Part shown: positions 35,217 through 42,845 of the stretch, one piece after another
Numbering within the stretch: the first letter of the stretch is position 1
Layout: the number at the start of each line of letters is the position of its first letter
NCBI RefSeq assembly: GCF_019904295.1
Contig: NZ_CP065360.1
Location: forward strand, 124,001-188,000
Direction of reading: 5' to 3'
Length of the DNA stretch: 64,000 nt
Origin: Ruegeria sp. SCSIO 43209
GTDB lineage: Bacteria > Pseudomonadota > Alphaproteobacteria > Rhodobacterales > Rhodobacteraceae
The notes under the pieces: model-generated
The model's database searches: none
Told to the model about the DNA's origin: nothing
Seen by the model: the letters and a program-made list of their open reading frames with translations, nothing else
Position numbers and translations under genes: made by a program

Positions 35217-35636
35217 TTAGGTGTCGTTTATTTTTTCTTTGGCGATAGGCTCGTTGAGCAACGCCGTTAGCAGGGGGCATGAGGCCGTACCCTCGGTGCA
35301 GGTCTGCACAAGTTCTGCCAGTGCTTGCTCCAACCGTTGGAGGGCGGCGATTTTTGACCTGACGTTGTCGAGATGTCTTGTTGCGACGTCTTCGACGTCA
35401 CGACAAGCTTGCTCGGGCGCTTTGGACAATTCGCGAAGTGCGCATGCACCCTGAATGGTAAAGCCAAGATCGCGGCAGCGTTTGATGAATCTGAGCTCGG
35501 AGATTTCCCGTTCCGTGTATGCGCGGCGTCCCGAGGCGGTTCGACCGGCTTTCTCGACTATGCCTTCCCGTTCGTAGTAGCGGATCGTCTCGACCGACAG
35601 ACCGGTCAATCTCGCCGCTTCGCCAATCGCAATCAT
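35217..35636 (-). CDS. MerR-family metal-responsive regulator
   Basis: This 139-aa MerR protein has an N-terminal winged HTH (AIGEAARLTGLSVETIRYYER), a dimerisation helix and a metal-binding loop. Cysteines are C78, C113 and C120. The C78-C113 spacing of 35 equals that of mercury MerR, but the second pair is C-x6-C (TCTEGTASC) rather than C-x8-C, so the metal is uncertain. It is divergent from the MerT-like gene, with a MerR-type operator between them. Confidence 0.88.
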   Translation of the reverse strand: MIAIGEAARLTGLSVETIRYYEREGIVEKAGRTASGRRAYTEREISELRFIKRCRDLGFTIQGACALRELSKAPEQACRDVEDVATRHLDNVRSKIAALQRLEQALAELVQTCTEGTASCPLLTALLNEPIAKEKINDT

Positions 35637-35651
35637 GTGATGACCTTTCCC

Positions 35652-35682
35652 TTGAACCTGTAGCTACTACAGGGTGCATGTT
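35652..35682 (+). promoter_or_regulatory. MerR-type promoter/operator for the merT-like gene
   Basis: A -35 box TTGAAC (35652-35657) and a weak -10 CATGTT (35677-35682) are 19 bp apart, the long spacer typical of MerR-activated promoters. Between them is the perfect dyad CCTGTAG-CTA-CTACAGG (35657-35673). The orientation drives the plus-strand MerT-like gene. Confidence 0.75.
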
Positions 35683-35781
35683 GTCGGTCATGATGTCGAA
35701 TTTCACATACCGCGCGAAGCAAAAATCGAGGAAGTCGAACCGGCTTCCGCTCGAGTTCGTCAAAGCCGGAGAAAGCTGACC

Positions 35782-36105
35782 ATGAGCAAGTTTGTTGGCG
35801 CAAGCTTTCTTGGATCGTTTACCGCACTTGGCGTTGCGACCTGCTGCATCTTGCCGATGGCCTTGATTTTGCTTGGCTTGGGAGGGAGCTGGCTGGCCGT
35901 ATTCGGCAAGATCGCCGCCGCGAGTTATTACGTGCTCGGCGGTTCGACGGCCCTGCTGTTTCTCTCTGGCATCGTCGCGTATCGCCGTGGTTCGCTCGAC
36001 CGCTTCAAATGGTGGCTGACAGGCAGTTTTGCGTTGACGGCCATCGCTTGGGTTATCGTGCTCAACGAAATCCGAATAAATGATTTCCTGATAACCTTGA
36101 TGTGA
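35782..36105 (+). CDS. MerT-like small membrane metal transporter
   Basis: This 107-aa protein has three predicted helices. The first carries a vicinal cysteine pair in ALGVATCCILPMALILLGLG, the arrangement in mercuric transporter MerT (CC-x-LP). Unlike full MerT it lacks an obvious second Cys pair on the cytoplasmic loop. ATG 35782 gives the best fit; an upstream frame to 35674 runs through the promoter. It is followed 4 bp later by a Cys-rich protein. No MerA reductase is in the window, so it may handle another soft metal. Confidence 0.75.
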   Translation: MSKFVGASFLGSFTALGVATCCILPMALILLGLGGSWLAVFGKIAAASYYVLGGSTALLFLSGIVAYRRGSLDRFKWWLTGSFALTAIAWVIVLNEIRINDFLITLM

Positions 36106-36109
36106 CGCC

Positions 36110-36328
36110 ATGAGTGAAAAGCACCCGAACCTTGTCAGCACGATCATCTGCCCGGAATGTGGACATTCAAGGCCTGAAACGATGCCAACAGACGCGTGCC
36201 AGTGGTTCTACGAATGCACATCTTGCGGAAAAGTCCTGAAGCCACTTCCCGGCGATTGCTGCGTCTACTGTTCCTACGGATCGGCCCCATGCCCGCCAAT
36301 TCAGGCGGGCGACAAATGCTGCGGTTGA
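36110..36328 (+). CDS. Small Cys-rich GDCC-motif protein
   Basis: The 72-aa cytoplasmic protein has ten cysteines in zinc-ribbon-like pairs: ICPECGHSRP, ECTSCGKVL, GDCCVYCSYGSAPCPP and a terminal KCCG. The GDCCxxCSYG core is typical of small proteins found beside mercury-transport genes. It is probably a soft-metal-binding partner of the preceding membrane protein, with which it is coupled (4-bp gap). Its biochemical function is not established. Confidence 0.75.
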   Translation: MSEKHPNLVSTIICPECGHSRPETMPTDACQWFYECTSCGKVLKPLPGDCCVYCSYGSAPCPPIQAGDKCCG

Positions 36329-36353
36329 TACGGCGACCGGGATGTCGGTTTTG

Positions 36354-36383
36354 TCCGCAAAGCCGGTCATCAGGCTTTGCGGA
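36354..36383 (+). terminator. Strong hairpin after the merT-like pair
   Basis: A perfect 11-bp stem TCCGCAAAGCC / GGCTTTGCGGA with an 8-bp loop begins 26 bp after the Cys-rich gene. A T-run (TATTTTTTC) follows about 8 bp later. It probably terminates the plus-strand transcript. Confidence 0.6.
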
Positions 36384-36539
36384 CGCAGGTATTTTTTCAC
36401 CGTAGGCTGGAACTTGCCCGGTAGGACAAGGCAGGCGTGAAGTCACGGATCAACTGGTTTGCCGTGAAGAATGTCACGTAAACCAGGCAGCAGAAGCGAG
36501 CGCCGTGTTTGTCAGGATCTTGCCAGCGCCATCGGGAAA

Positions 36540-37016
36540 TTATGCGGCCGGGTAGCTGGCGAACACCTCTGTGGTTCCATCCTTGCGGATCAGAAAGACG
36601 TCGAAGGCTTCGCGTTCACTTTCCGGCCCCATGCCCGGTGAGCCGAAAGGCATTCCCGGAACCGACAGTCCGACAGCATTCGGGCGTTCGCCCAGCAGGC
36701 GCCGAATGTCAGCGGATGGGACGTGTCCTTCGATCATGTAGCCCTCCACGCGACCCGTGTGGCATGACATCATGCCCTCCGGAATCCCATTGGCGGTTTT
36801 GTAAGCGTTCAAGGCCTCCCAAGCACTGTTTTCCACGCCTACTTCAAAACCTTCCGCCCGCATGATTTTGATCCACGATCCGCAGCACCCACAATTCGGA
36901 TCCTTCAGGACATGGATTGAGGGACCGGTTTTCGCGAAGGCGGGAAGCGCCGCGCTGCACGCAATTGCCGCGGCTCCTTGCATCAAGCGGCGGCGGCTCA
37001 GGTTATTCATTGTCAT
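36540..37016 (-). CDS. DUF411 exported metal-binding protein
   Basis: The protein has 158 aa with a Tat-like signal (LSRRRLMQGAAAIACSAAL) and a DUF411 domain. The conserved Cys motif is KDPNCGCCGSW, with a second site in MSCHTGRVEGY and the family segment GHVPSADIRRLL. DUF411 proteins occur in copper, mercury and other metal-resistance clusters and are thought to bind metal in the periplasm. The start is ATG 37016 or 37010. It lies alone on the minus strand between the merT-like pair and the second MerR. Confidence 0.85.
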   Translation of the reverse strand: MTMNNLSRRRLMQGAAAIACSAALPAFAKTGPSIHVLKDPNCGCCGSWIKIMRAEGFEVGVENSAWEALNAYKTANGIPEGMMSCHTGRVEGYMIEGHVPSADIRRLLGERPNAVGLSVPGMPFGSPGMGPESEREAFDVFLIRKDGTTEVFASYPAA

Positions 37017-37300
37017 GTTCCCTCTTGGGTAAACTTGTCTTAAACCGATATAAAATCGCACCGGTAGGATAAAAGCTGGACCGCATTTACAGGGCCGACT
37101 TGTCCGTCACCCTCCGACACTCATCAGATATGGCTTTCTGGGCGACGCAGGGATTTCTCACAATGATCTGGCGCAAACTCTGCTCGGAAGCGGAACCCTC
37201 GCTCTCCTTTTTTCGCTGCACCTGCCGTTCTGGGTCCTGCTTGGCAATAACCCGGTTCGCAAGCAACGCCGCTACCCTCCGTTCAAGGCCGGAATTGCGC
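37017..37300. other. Gap between DUF411 gene and second merR
   Basis: About 280 bp with no supported gene; short frames on both strands have no recognisable similarity. It must contain the promoter of the DUF411 gene (near 37030-37060), including TTAAACCGATATAAAATCGC. Confidence 0.4.
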
Positions 37301-37714
37301 CTATTTCTCACTGCTGCGTTCTATGGCGCCCACGATCGAACAGTTCTGAATTCCACCACGCCCCGGACACGCCGCGATCAGCTCGTCCAGATTGTTCCTC
37401 AACCGTGCAAGCCCTTCGATCCGTTCCTGAATTTCGTCCCGCTTTTTGCGCGCTCTGGCCTGCATCGCGACGCACTCGGTATTTGGTGCCGTGCGCAACT
37501 CCAAAATTTCCGCGATTTCTGCCAGCGAAAATCCGAGCTTCTTAGCGCCGGATATGAATTTCAGCCGCCAAAGCGTGTCACCACCATAGTCCCGCGCGCC
37601 GCCGTCAATTGGGCGCGGCGGCTGAGTGACAAGGCCCTTCTTTTCATAAAATCTGATCGTCTCGACGCCTATCCCGGTCTCGCGCGCGGCCTGGCCGATC
37701 TTGAGTGGTTGCAT
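37301..37714 (-). CDS. merR: MerR, mercury-type regulator
   Basis: This 137-aa MerR protein has N-terminal HTH LKIGQAARETGIGVETIRFYEKKG. Metal ligands are C81, C116 and C125, with spacings 35 and 9, exactly those of mercuric-ion MerR (C82, C117, C126 in Tn501). The loop reads AACPGRGGIQNC. It is divergent from a UPF0104/MFS pair, not from mer transport or reductase genes, across a gap containing a mer-like operator. The symbol reflects the cysteine pattern; the effector is inferred. Confidence 0.85.
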   Translation of the reverse strand: MQPLKIGQAARETGIGVETIRFYEKKGLVTQPPRPIDGGARDYGGDTLWRLKFISGAKKLGFSLAEIAEILELRTAPNTECVAMQARARKKRDEIQERIEGLARLRNNLDELIAACPGRGGIQNCSIVGAIERSSEK

Positions 37715-37740
37715 CGCGGTCTCCCTCCGTCACCGTCATC

Positions 37741-37772
37741 TTGACACCGTATCATGATACGGAGGTTAAAAC
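37741..37772 (+). promoter_or_regulatory. mer-like MerR operator/promoter
   Basis: The -35 TTGACA (37741-37746) and a -10-like TTAAAA/TAAAAC (37766-37772) are 19-20 bp apart, with the perfect dyad CCGTATCA-TGATACGG (37747-37762) between. The CCGTA...TACGG core is the one of the classic mer operator. It points to the plus-strand UPF0104-MFS pair. Confidence 0.8.
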
Positions 37773-37803
37773 ATTGAGGTCTTGGTAGTTGCGAGGATGT
37801 CAA

Positions 37804-38832
37804 ATGCGGACCTTCCTGAAACGGTGGCTGCTGCCGATATTCGGCTCCGCCCTGGCGCTCTATCTGGTGTTTGCGCTCTACGGCAGCCTCGATTTTGCGC
37901 TGTTTCTGCAGGGCCTGCGCGGAGCCAACATGTTCTGGATCGCGATTCTTGCCGCCACCATCCTGCTGGAGCAGCTGATGAGCGGCTGGAAGTGGCGGCA
38001 GATCCTGTTCGACGTGAAACCCGTCGGCACCCTGCGGCTGACGGGGGCGCTACTGGCAGGTTATGGCGCAAATGTCCTTGTCCCGCTCGGCATCAGCCCG
38101 CTGGTCCGGGCCTGGCTGGTTGCCCGGCTCGACCGCTTGAAGATGGCGACCGTGCTTGCAACCGCGATCATCGCCCGGTTCCTCGACGGCGTCGTTTTCG
38201 CCCTTTTTGCCGGAGCGGTGGCCGCCGCCGGCCAGATTCCACAGATCGAGGGTGACCTGCGGCTGGGATTGAGCGTTGCGGGCCTGTTGAACCTGATGCT
38301 TTTCGGCAGCCTGCTTTGGGTTCTGTTCCGGTTCCGCGCGTCACTTCTGAGCGAGGACCCTCTGGTCTGCCGACTCTTCGACTGGGCTGCCGCCCGCATC
38401 GGGGCCGATGGCGCGTATCTGCGCACCGCGCTCGGTGAAGGGATCGTCTGGCCACAGGCACGGGCCCGCCGCGTCGCCGCCATTGCCGCAGCCATTGCGG
38501 GTAAGCTGGTGGCGACAACCCATTTCCTGTGGGCCGGGCTGGCGGTTGGCGTGGTGCTGAGCGCGTGGGATTACCTGTTCCTGATGGTGTTTGCCGGGTT
38601 CGCCATGGTTCTGGGTCGTTTCGTGCGCATCCCGGCGAGCTTTGTCTTTGGGGCGGGGTTCGCGCTCAAGGTGCTTGGCGTTCCGGACGAAACCGCCCTT
38701 CTGATGATCCTGTTCAACTATGTGCTGACGATCCTTCTGGTGGTCGGGATCGGCCTGACGGTGTTGTGGCAGAGCGGCATCGACATCCGCCGCGCCCGGG
38801 CGGAGGCAGAGGCGGCGAATGGCAAGGCGTAA
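37804..38832 (+). CDS. UPF0104 / LPG-synthase-like transmembrane protein
   Basis: This 342-aa integral membrane protein of the lysylphosphatidylglycerol synthase TM-region/flippase-like family has about eight helices. Family segments include EQLMSGWKWRQIL, GYGANVLVPLGISPLVRAWL and TAIIARFLDGVVFALFAG. ATG 37804 has a GAGGATG ribosome site. No aminoacyl-lipid synthase domain is fused. It is first in a two-gene unit behind the mer-like operator, overlapping the MFS gene by 14 bp. The role is unknown; a lipid- or envelope-related job is likely. GC content rises sharply here relative to upstream DNA. Confidence 0.8.
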   Translation: MRTFLKRWLLPIFGSALALYLVFALYGSLDFALFLQGLRGANMFWIAILAATILLEQLMSGWKWRQILFDVKPVGTLRLTGALLAGYGANVLVPLGISPLVRAWLVARLDRLKMATVLATAIIARFLDGVVFALFAGAVAAAGQIPQIEGDLRLGLSVAGLLNLMLFGSLLWVLFRFRASLLSEDPLVCRLFDWAAARIGADGAYLRTALGEGIVWPQARARRVAAIAAAIAGKLVATTHFLWAGLAVGVVLSAWDYLFLMVFAGFAMVLGRFVRIPASFVFGAGFALKVLGVPDETALLMILFNYVLTILLVVGIGLTVLWQSGIDIRRARAEAEAANGKA

Positions 38833-40069
38833 TCCCGAAGACACGAGATTTTGGCGCATCGCTGGTGCTGGTGCGGTGTTTCAGGGCGGGTCGGCGGCGG
38901 TGGACAGCGCGACGGTGGTGGCCAGTCTGGTGCATATGCTGACCGGTAGCGCGCTGGCCGTGGGCTATGCCAGCACGGTCCTGCGTCTTGGCTGGCTGCT
39001 GCCCCAGTTCGCGGTGGGCTACCTCGCCGAGCGCACCGATCGGCGGATGCCGTTCTACGCCCTTGGTGCCTATGGGCGGGCGATCACGGTCGCGATGATC
39101 GGTATTCTTCTGTGGTGGGGGGCCGACTGGCCTCAGGTCGATTGGCCTCCGGTTCCGCTGGCGCTCGGGATGCTGGGATTGTGGACGGTCTATGCCTTTG
39201 TCAGCGGCGTGGTCGCGGTGCCCTACAACGACATCGTCGGCCGGGCGATCCCGTCCGAGCGCCGCAGCCGGATGTTGGCCTGGCGCTTTTTCGGCGGCGG
39301 TGTTCTGGCGGTTCTGGTGGCGGGCTTTCTGCGACACGCGCTCGACGTGATGCCGCCGCTCAGGGCCTATGCGCTGATCTTCTGGCTCGGCGCGGTGCTG
39401 ATGATCGTCTCTGCGACGCTTTTTGTCTCCGCGGGTGAGCCCGCTACCGCTGCAAGGGCGCCACGGGACCGTCCTGCCAATCTGTCTGGATTTCTGCGCG
39501 AAGGTTTCTCGACGCTGCGGCAGGACCACCGGTTCCGGCTGTTCCTGATCTTCCAATGGCTTGGTGCAGCGACGCTGATGGCGTTGCCGTTCTATGTCGT
39601 TGCCGCCAGCCGCAGCGGCCTCGGGGCGGCGGATGTCGGAACGCTGTTGGCGGCGCAGACTGTCGGCGCGCTGGCCTCGAATCCGCTCTGGGGCCACATC
39701 GGAGACCAGGCGGGCAAATTGCGCCTGCTGGGGATAGTGGCACTGGTGCGTCTCGGACCTCCGGTGCTGGTTTTGCTGCTTGTGGTCACGGGTTCGGGGC
39801 TGACCGGTTTCGCGGTGCTGTTCTTCCTGATCGGCGCGATGATGAACGGGGTGACCATCGGCTATCTCGGCTATTTGCTGGAGATCTCGCCCGACGACCG
39901 CCGCCCGGCCTATTCCGCGTGGTTCAACAGCTTTGCGGCCCCGGCGGCGCTGGCGCCGCTTGTGGGCGGTGTGGTGGTCAGCATGATCGCCATCGAAGCC
40001 GTGTTCATCGCTGCGATCCTGGCCGCGCTGGGACAGGTCGCGATCGCCGCGCGGCTGACACGGGGTTGA
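38819..40069 (+). CDS. MFS transporter
   Basis: This 416-aa major-facilitator protein has 12 predicted helices. The loop after helix 2 reads YLAERTDRRMPFYALGAYGR (MFS A-like motif), and the second half repeats it as GHIGDQAGKLRLLG. The start overlaps the preceding gene (ATG 38819), so the two are co-translated. The substrate cannot be told from sequence. Its place behind a mercury-type operator suggests induction by a soft metal. Confidence 0.85.
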   Translation: MARRNPEDTRFWRIAGAGAVFQGGSAAVDSATVVASLVHMLTGSALAVGYASTVLRLGWLLPQFAVGYLAERTDRRMPFYALGAYGRAITVAMIGILLWWGADWPQVDWPPVPLALGMLGLWTVYAFVSGVVAVPYNDIVGRAIPSERRSRMLAWRFFGGGVLAVLVAGFLRHALDVMPPLRAYALIFWLGAVLMIVSATLFVSAGEPATAARAPRDRPANLSGFLREGFSTLRQDHRFRLFLIFQWLGAATLMALPFYVVAASRSGLGAADVGTLLAAQTVGALASNPLWGHIGDQAGKLRLLGIVALVRLGPPVLVLLLVVTGSGLTGFAVLFFLIGAMMNGVTIGYLGYLLEISPDDRRPAYSAWFNSFAAPAALAPLVGGVVVSMIAIEAVFIAAILAALGQVAIAARLTRG

Positions 40070-40361
40070 AATAGCACCTTGTTCAGGACCAAAGCGTTTC
40101 CTCTCAACCCGCAATTCAGATGCGATCCTGTCAAAAGGCAAGATGGCATGTCTAAACATGGGCGAAGCAGAAAACGTTGAGCGCAGCGATTAGAATTGTT
40201 CCGTTCAGAACATGACGGCGAGGTCTCTTCTCGAAAACTCCAGAAAGCGGGGTACATGTCGAATTCCGCCACATAGCATCGCGGCGCTGATCGAGGGATA
40301 TTCGAGGACTGACAAACGAACTTGGTGAGGCACGCGCCTCTGAACAAAGTTCACCGCGCCG
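40070..40361. other. Gap between convergent MFS and Rieske genes
   Basis: About 290 bp at the convergent ends of two units. No gene, strong terminator or repeat was recognised. Base composition is lower in GC than the MFS gene. Confidence 0.4.
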
Positions 40362-40910
40362 TCACCCAATTTTGACCCGTGTGTCGGTGACGAACTCGTA
40401 AGGGGGCAGATCGAGGTTGCGGGGCGCGGGGCCTTTCCGAATTCTGCCAGACGTGTCGTAATGTGAACCGTGACACGGACAGAACCAACCGTCCCAGTCT
40501 CCGGTGGGTTCGCTGCCGCCCTGCCCGAGTGGTATGCATCCCAGATGGGTGCAAACGCCAATAACTACCAGCCATTCCGGTCGCTGTACGCGCTCGGCGT
40601 CAGGTTGCGGGTCGATCATTGGTGCATCGTCTTCTGCTATCGCCAGCGCGATCCGCTCTTTAGTCCGGTGGTCGATAAAGATCGGCTTGCCTTTCCATTT
40701 AACAGTGATCCTCGTTCCTGGTCCGACACCTTCAAGATCTATGTCGACAACGGCTTGGGCGGAGATGTCTGCACTGGGGTTCATGCTGTTAACAAGTGGC
40801 CAGACCGCCGCGCCCGTGGCCACGATGGCGGCACCGCCGGTGACGAAGTATAAGAAATCGCGCCGAGTTTCAGGCTCTGAAGGTGCCTGTCTTTCAGAAA
40901 ATTCAGACAT
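40362..40910 (-). CDS. Orphan Rieske iron-sulfur protein (PetA-like)
   Basis: This 182-aa protein resembles the Rieske subunit of the cytochrome bc1 complex. It has an N-terminal Tat-like motif (TRRDFLYFVTG) leading into a membrane helix (about 21-42). The 2Fe-2S ligands are in C120-THLG-C125 (C120, H122) and C144-PCHGSH (C144-P-C146-H147); C125 and C146 form the usual disulfide. All ligands are present, so it should hold a cluster. No cytochrome b or c1 gene is nearby. It is the last gene of the minus-strand run from the EF-hand and copper ATPase genes, 101 bp after a 36-codon frame. Confidence 0.92.
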   Translation of the reverse strand: MSEFSERQAPSEPETRRDFLYFVTGGAAIVATGAAVWPLVNSMNPSADISAQAVVDIDLEGVGPGTRITVKWKGKPIFIDHRTKERIALAIAEDDAPMIDPQPDAERVQRPEWLVVIGVCTHLGCIPLGQGGSEPTGDWDGWFCPCHGSHYDTSGRIRKGPAPRNLDLPPYEFVTDTRVKIG

Positions 40911-41011
40911 ATTGTTCCTCCTGTGCGTCAGGACGGGTTCATCGAATTATAGGACTCGGACGAGGTGGATCAGTCGCCTTGGTCCTCTTCTTCACCGCGA
41001 TGCCCCATTCC

Positions 41012-41122
41012 CTATTCATCAGAGTGATCTTCGTCGGTGTCACCGTGCAATGCCTTTACAGTTAGTGCACCGGCCGTCAGGTGCAGTTCAGTTGCTGCTC
41101 TCCGAATTGGATTTGCTAACAT
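41012..41122 (-). CDS. Small 36-residue protein
   Basis: A frame ATG 41122 to TAG 41012-41014 encodes 36 residues: a basic, Ala/Leu-rich first half (LANPIRRAATELHLTAGALT) and an acidic tail (HGDTDEDHSDE). A good ribosome site, GGAAGGGAA, lies 6-7 bp upstream. It sits between the DUF2933 gene and the Rieske gene on the same strand. Too short for confident family assignment; the ribosome site and position are the support. Confidence 0.5.
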   Translation of the reverse strand: MLANPIRRAATELHLTAGALTVKALHGDTDEDHSDE

Positions 41123-41235
41123 GGCAATTTCCCTTCCTTATTGGGTTACAAATTTGTTCTGATCAGTTGGCCGTTGCTGCTCCTTGTTGCGCAGTGTTCT
41201 TGCCGCAAAGCCGCCAGCCATACAGGGCGCCGTTC
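41123..41235. other. Short gap after the DUF2933 gene
   Basis: 113 bp between the DUF2933 stop and the small-protein start; apart from the ribosome site of the latter nothing is recognised. Confidence 0.4.
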
Positions 41236-41514
41236 TCAGTGTTTGCCGTGGCCGCGATGCATTAAGAAATGCATGCCCACGCAGACCAGCAAGAACAGCA
41301 ACGGAGAACTGAGCAAAGGATAGAGTGTCTCGCGGTATTCCCAGCCCAGAACAGCGGCGCCCAACGCGATCGCAATGACAACCGGGAGCCAATTACGCTT
41401 GGCACCGTTGGCCGTCTGATCTTCGGTTTTGGGCGCTTCGGCCGTTACGTCAGAGCTGACCCTTTCGGTCGTCTCCTGTGTGGCGCGGGTTTCGTCGAAA
41501 TTTGATTGGGTCAT
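41236..41514 (-). CDS. DUF2933 small membrane protein
   Basis: The 92-aa protein has a hydrophilic N-terminal half rich in Thr/Glu and two adjacent hydrophobic segments (WLPVVIAIALGAAVLGWEY and LLSSPLLFLLVCVGMHFLMH). It ends in a His-rich HRGHGKH tail. This layout fits DUF2933, a family often found beside copper ATPases and other metal genes. Its ATG (41514) overlaps the stop of the APC permease (ATGA). The His tail may bind metal; function unknown. Confidence 0.75.
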   Translation of the reverse strand: MTQSNFDETRATQETTERVSSDVTAEAPKTEDQTANGAKRNWLPVVIAIALGAAVLGWEYRETLYPLLSSPLLFLLVCVGMHFLMHRGHGKH

Positions 41515-42845
41515 AGCTGATTTGTCTCCTTTTCGATGATCCATTGTTTGAGAAAGATGCGCTCATAGACGAAGACCAAGCCGATGCCAGCAACGGCATA
41601 TACTACGATCATCGGGTCGGAGCGCAGCTTGAGTATTGTGAACGCGGTCAGGACTACGCAGTCCAGCGCCAGGGCGGTCAGCAAGACCCATCCACGGGCT
41701 TTGATCTGACCGCGCAAGCGTCGCCAGACACCCCAATGCACCGCCATGTCCATCACCAGGTAAAAGAACGCCCCCAACGAGGCGATGCGAGACAGGTCGA
41801 ACAACACCGCAAGCAGGCCCGCAATCACGACCGTGTAGATCAGCGTGTGAGACTGGATGCTGCCCGTCATGCCGAAATGGCTGTGCGGGATCATCTTCAT
41901 GTCGGTCAGCATCGCCAGCATCCGGGACACAGCGAAAACGCTGGCGATCAGCCCCGAGGCCGTCGCCACCATCGCCAGCGCCACGGTCAGGTAGAACCCG
42001 CCCTGCCCCAGCACCGGCCTGGCAGCCTCGGCCAGGGCATAGTCCTGCGCCGCGCGGATTTGCTCGGGCGGCAGGCTGACACCGACGGCAAGGGCGACCA
42101 GCAGGTAGACCACCGCGCAGATCGCGATCGAGATCATGATGGTGCGCCCGACATTGCGGTGCGGGTCGACGATCTCGGCCCCGCTGTTGGTGATGGTGGT
42201 AAAGCCCTTGAAGGCGAGGATCGACAGGGCTACCGAGGCGACGAACCCCAGCGGCGCGGCCGGTTCCGAGCCCTGAACCTGCCAGGTTCCGCCCGCAGCC
42301 CAAAGTGCGGCGATGCCGAATATTGCGATCCCGCCTATCTTGAGCGCCGACATGATGATCGACCACAACCCCACCGACCGGTTGCCCGACCGGTTCACCG
42401 CATAGGCAAAGACGATCAGCGCAACAGCGACCAAAGACACCAGCGGTCCGCTCTCGATGTTGAACGGGCGGAGCGCATAGGTCGCGAAAGTACGCGCGAC
42501 GAGGCTTTCGTTGATCACCATCGACAGTGCCATCAGCAGCGAGGCCGCCGCCGCAACCGCCCCGGGCCCATATGCCTTGGTCAGGATCATGGCGATGCCG
42601 CCTGATGAGGGCCAGGCGTTGGACATGGCGATATAGGTATAGGCGCTGAAAACCGTCACCACGGCCCCGACCACGAAGGACAGCGGAAACCATGGCCCCG
42701 CCAGCCCGGCGATCTGTCCGGTAAGTGCAAAGATCCCAGCGCCAATCATCACGCCGGTCCCCATGGCGACGGCTCCGGTCAGCGAGATTGATCCGGGCTT
42801 CAGCGCGCCACTGGCGCCGTGGGTACTATGCTCGTGCGTGCTCAA
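41511..42845 (-). CDS. APC-superfamily permease
   Basis: This 444-aa membrane protein has about 12 helices and APC features: [20 protein letters not shown] in helix 1, [15 protein letters not shown] near helix 3 and [20 protein letters not shown] near helix 6. The TTG start at 42845 overlaps the stop of the ATPase gene (TTGA), so it is co-translated; no closer ATG exists. The N-terminus has His residues (STHEHSTHG). Substrate unknown; an amino-acid/amine carrier is the family default, but tight coupling to a copper ATPase hints at a metal-stress role. Confidence 0.85.
   Translation of the reverse strand: MSTHEHSTHGASGALKPGSISLTGAVAMGTGVMIGAGIFALTGQIAGLAGPWFPLSFVVGAVVTVFSAYTYIAMSNAWPSSGGIAMILTKAYGPGAVAAAASLLMALSMVINESLVARTFATYALRPFNIESGPLVSLVAVALIVFAYAVNRSGNRSVGLWSIIMSALKIGGIAIFGIAALWAAGGTWQVQGSEPAAPLGFVASVALSILAFKGFTTITNSGAEIVDPHRNVGRTIMISIAICAVVYLLVALAVGVSLPPEQIRAAQDYALAEAARPVLGQGGFYLTVALAMVATASGLIASVFAVSRMLAMLTDMKMIPHSHFGMTGSIQSHTLIYTVVIAGLLAVLFDLSRIASLGAFFYLVMDMAVHWGVWRRLRGQIKARGWVLLTALALDCVVLTAFTILKLRSDPMIVVYAVAGIGLVFVYERIFLKQWIIEKETNQL

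Noticed and set aside
37087..37311. 74-codon minus-strand frame before merR
   Set aside because: No recognisable motif or ribosome site, and it overlaps the end of merR.
38714..40159. 481-codon open frame antisense to the UPF0104/MFS genes
   Set aside because: It lies opposite two well-supported membrane-protein genes in high-GC DNA, is extremely Arg/His/Gln rich and has no family resemblance; an artefact of GC-rich coding.
41544..42693. Long open frames on both strands over the APC permease
   Set aside because: The permease frame has the APC motifs and helices; the others are shadow frames rich in Arg/Gly/Asp.
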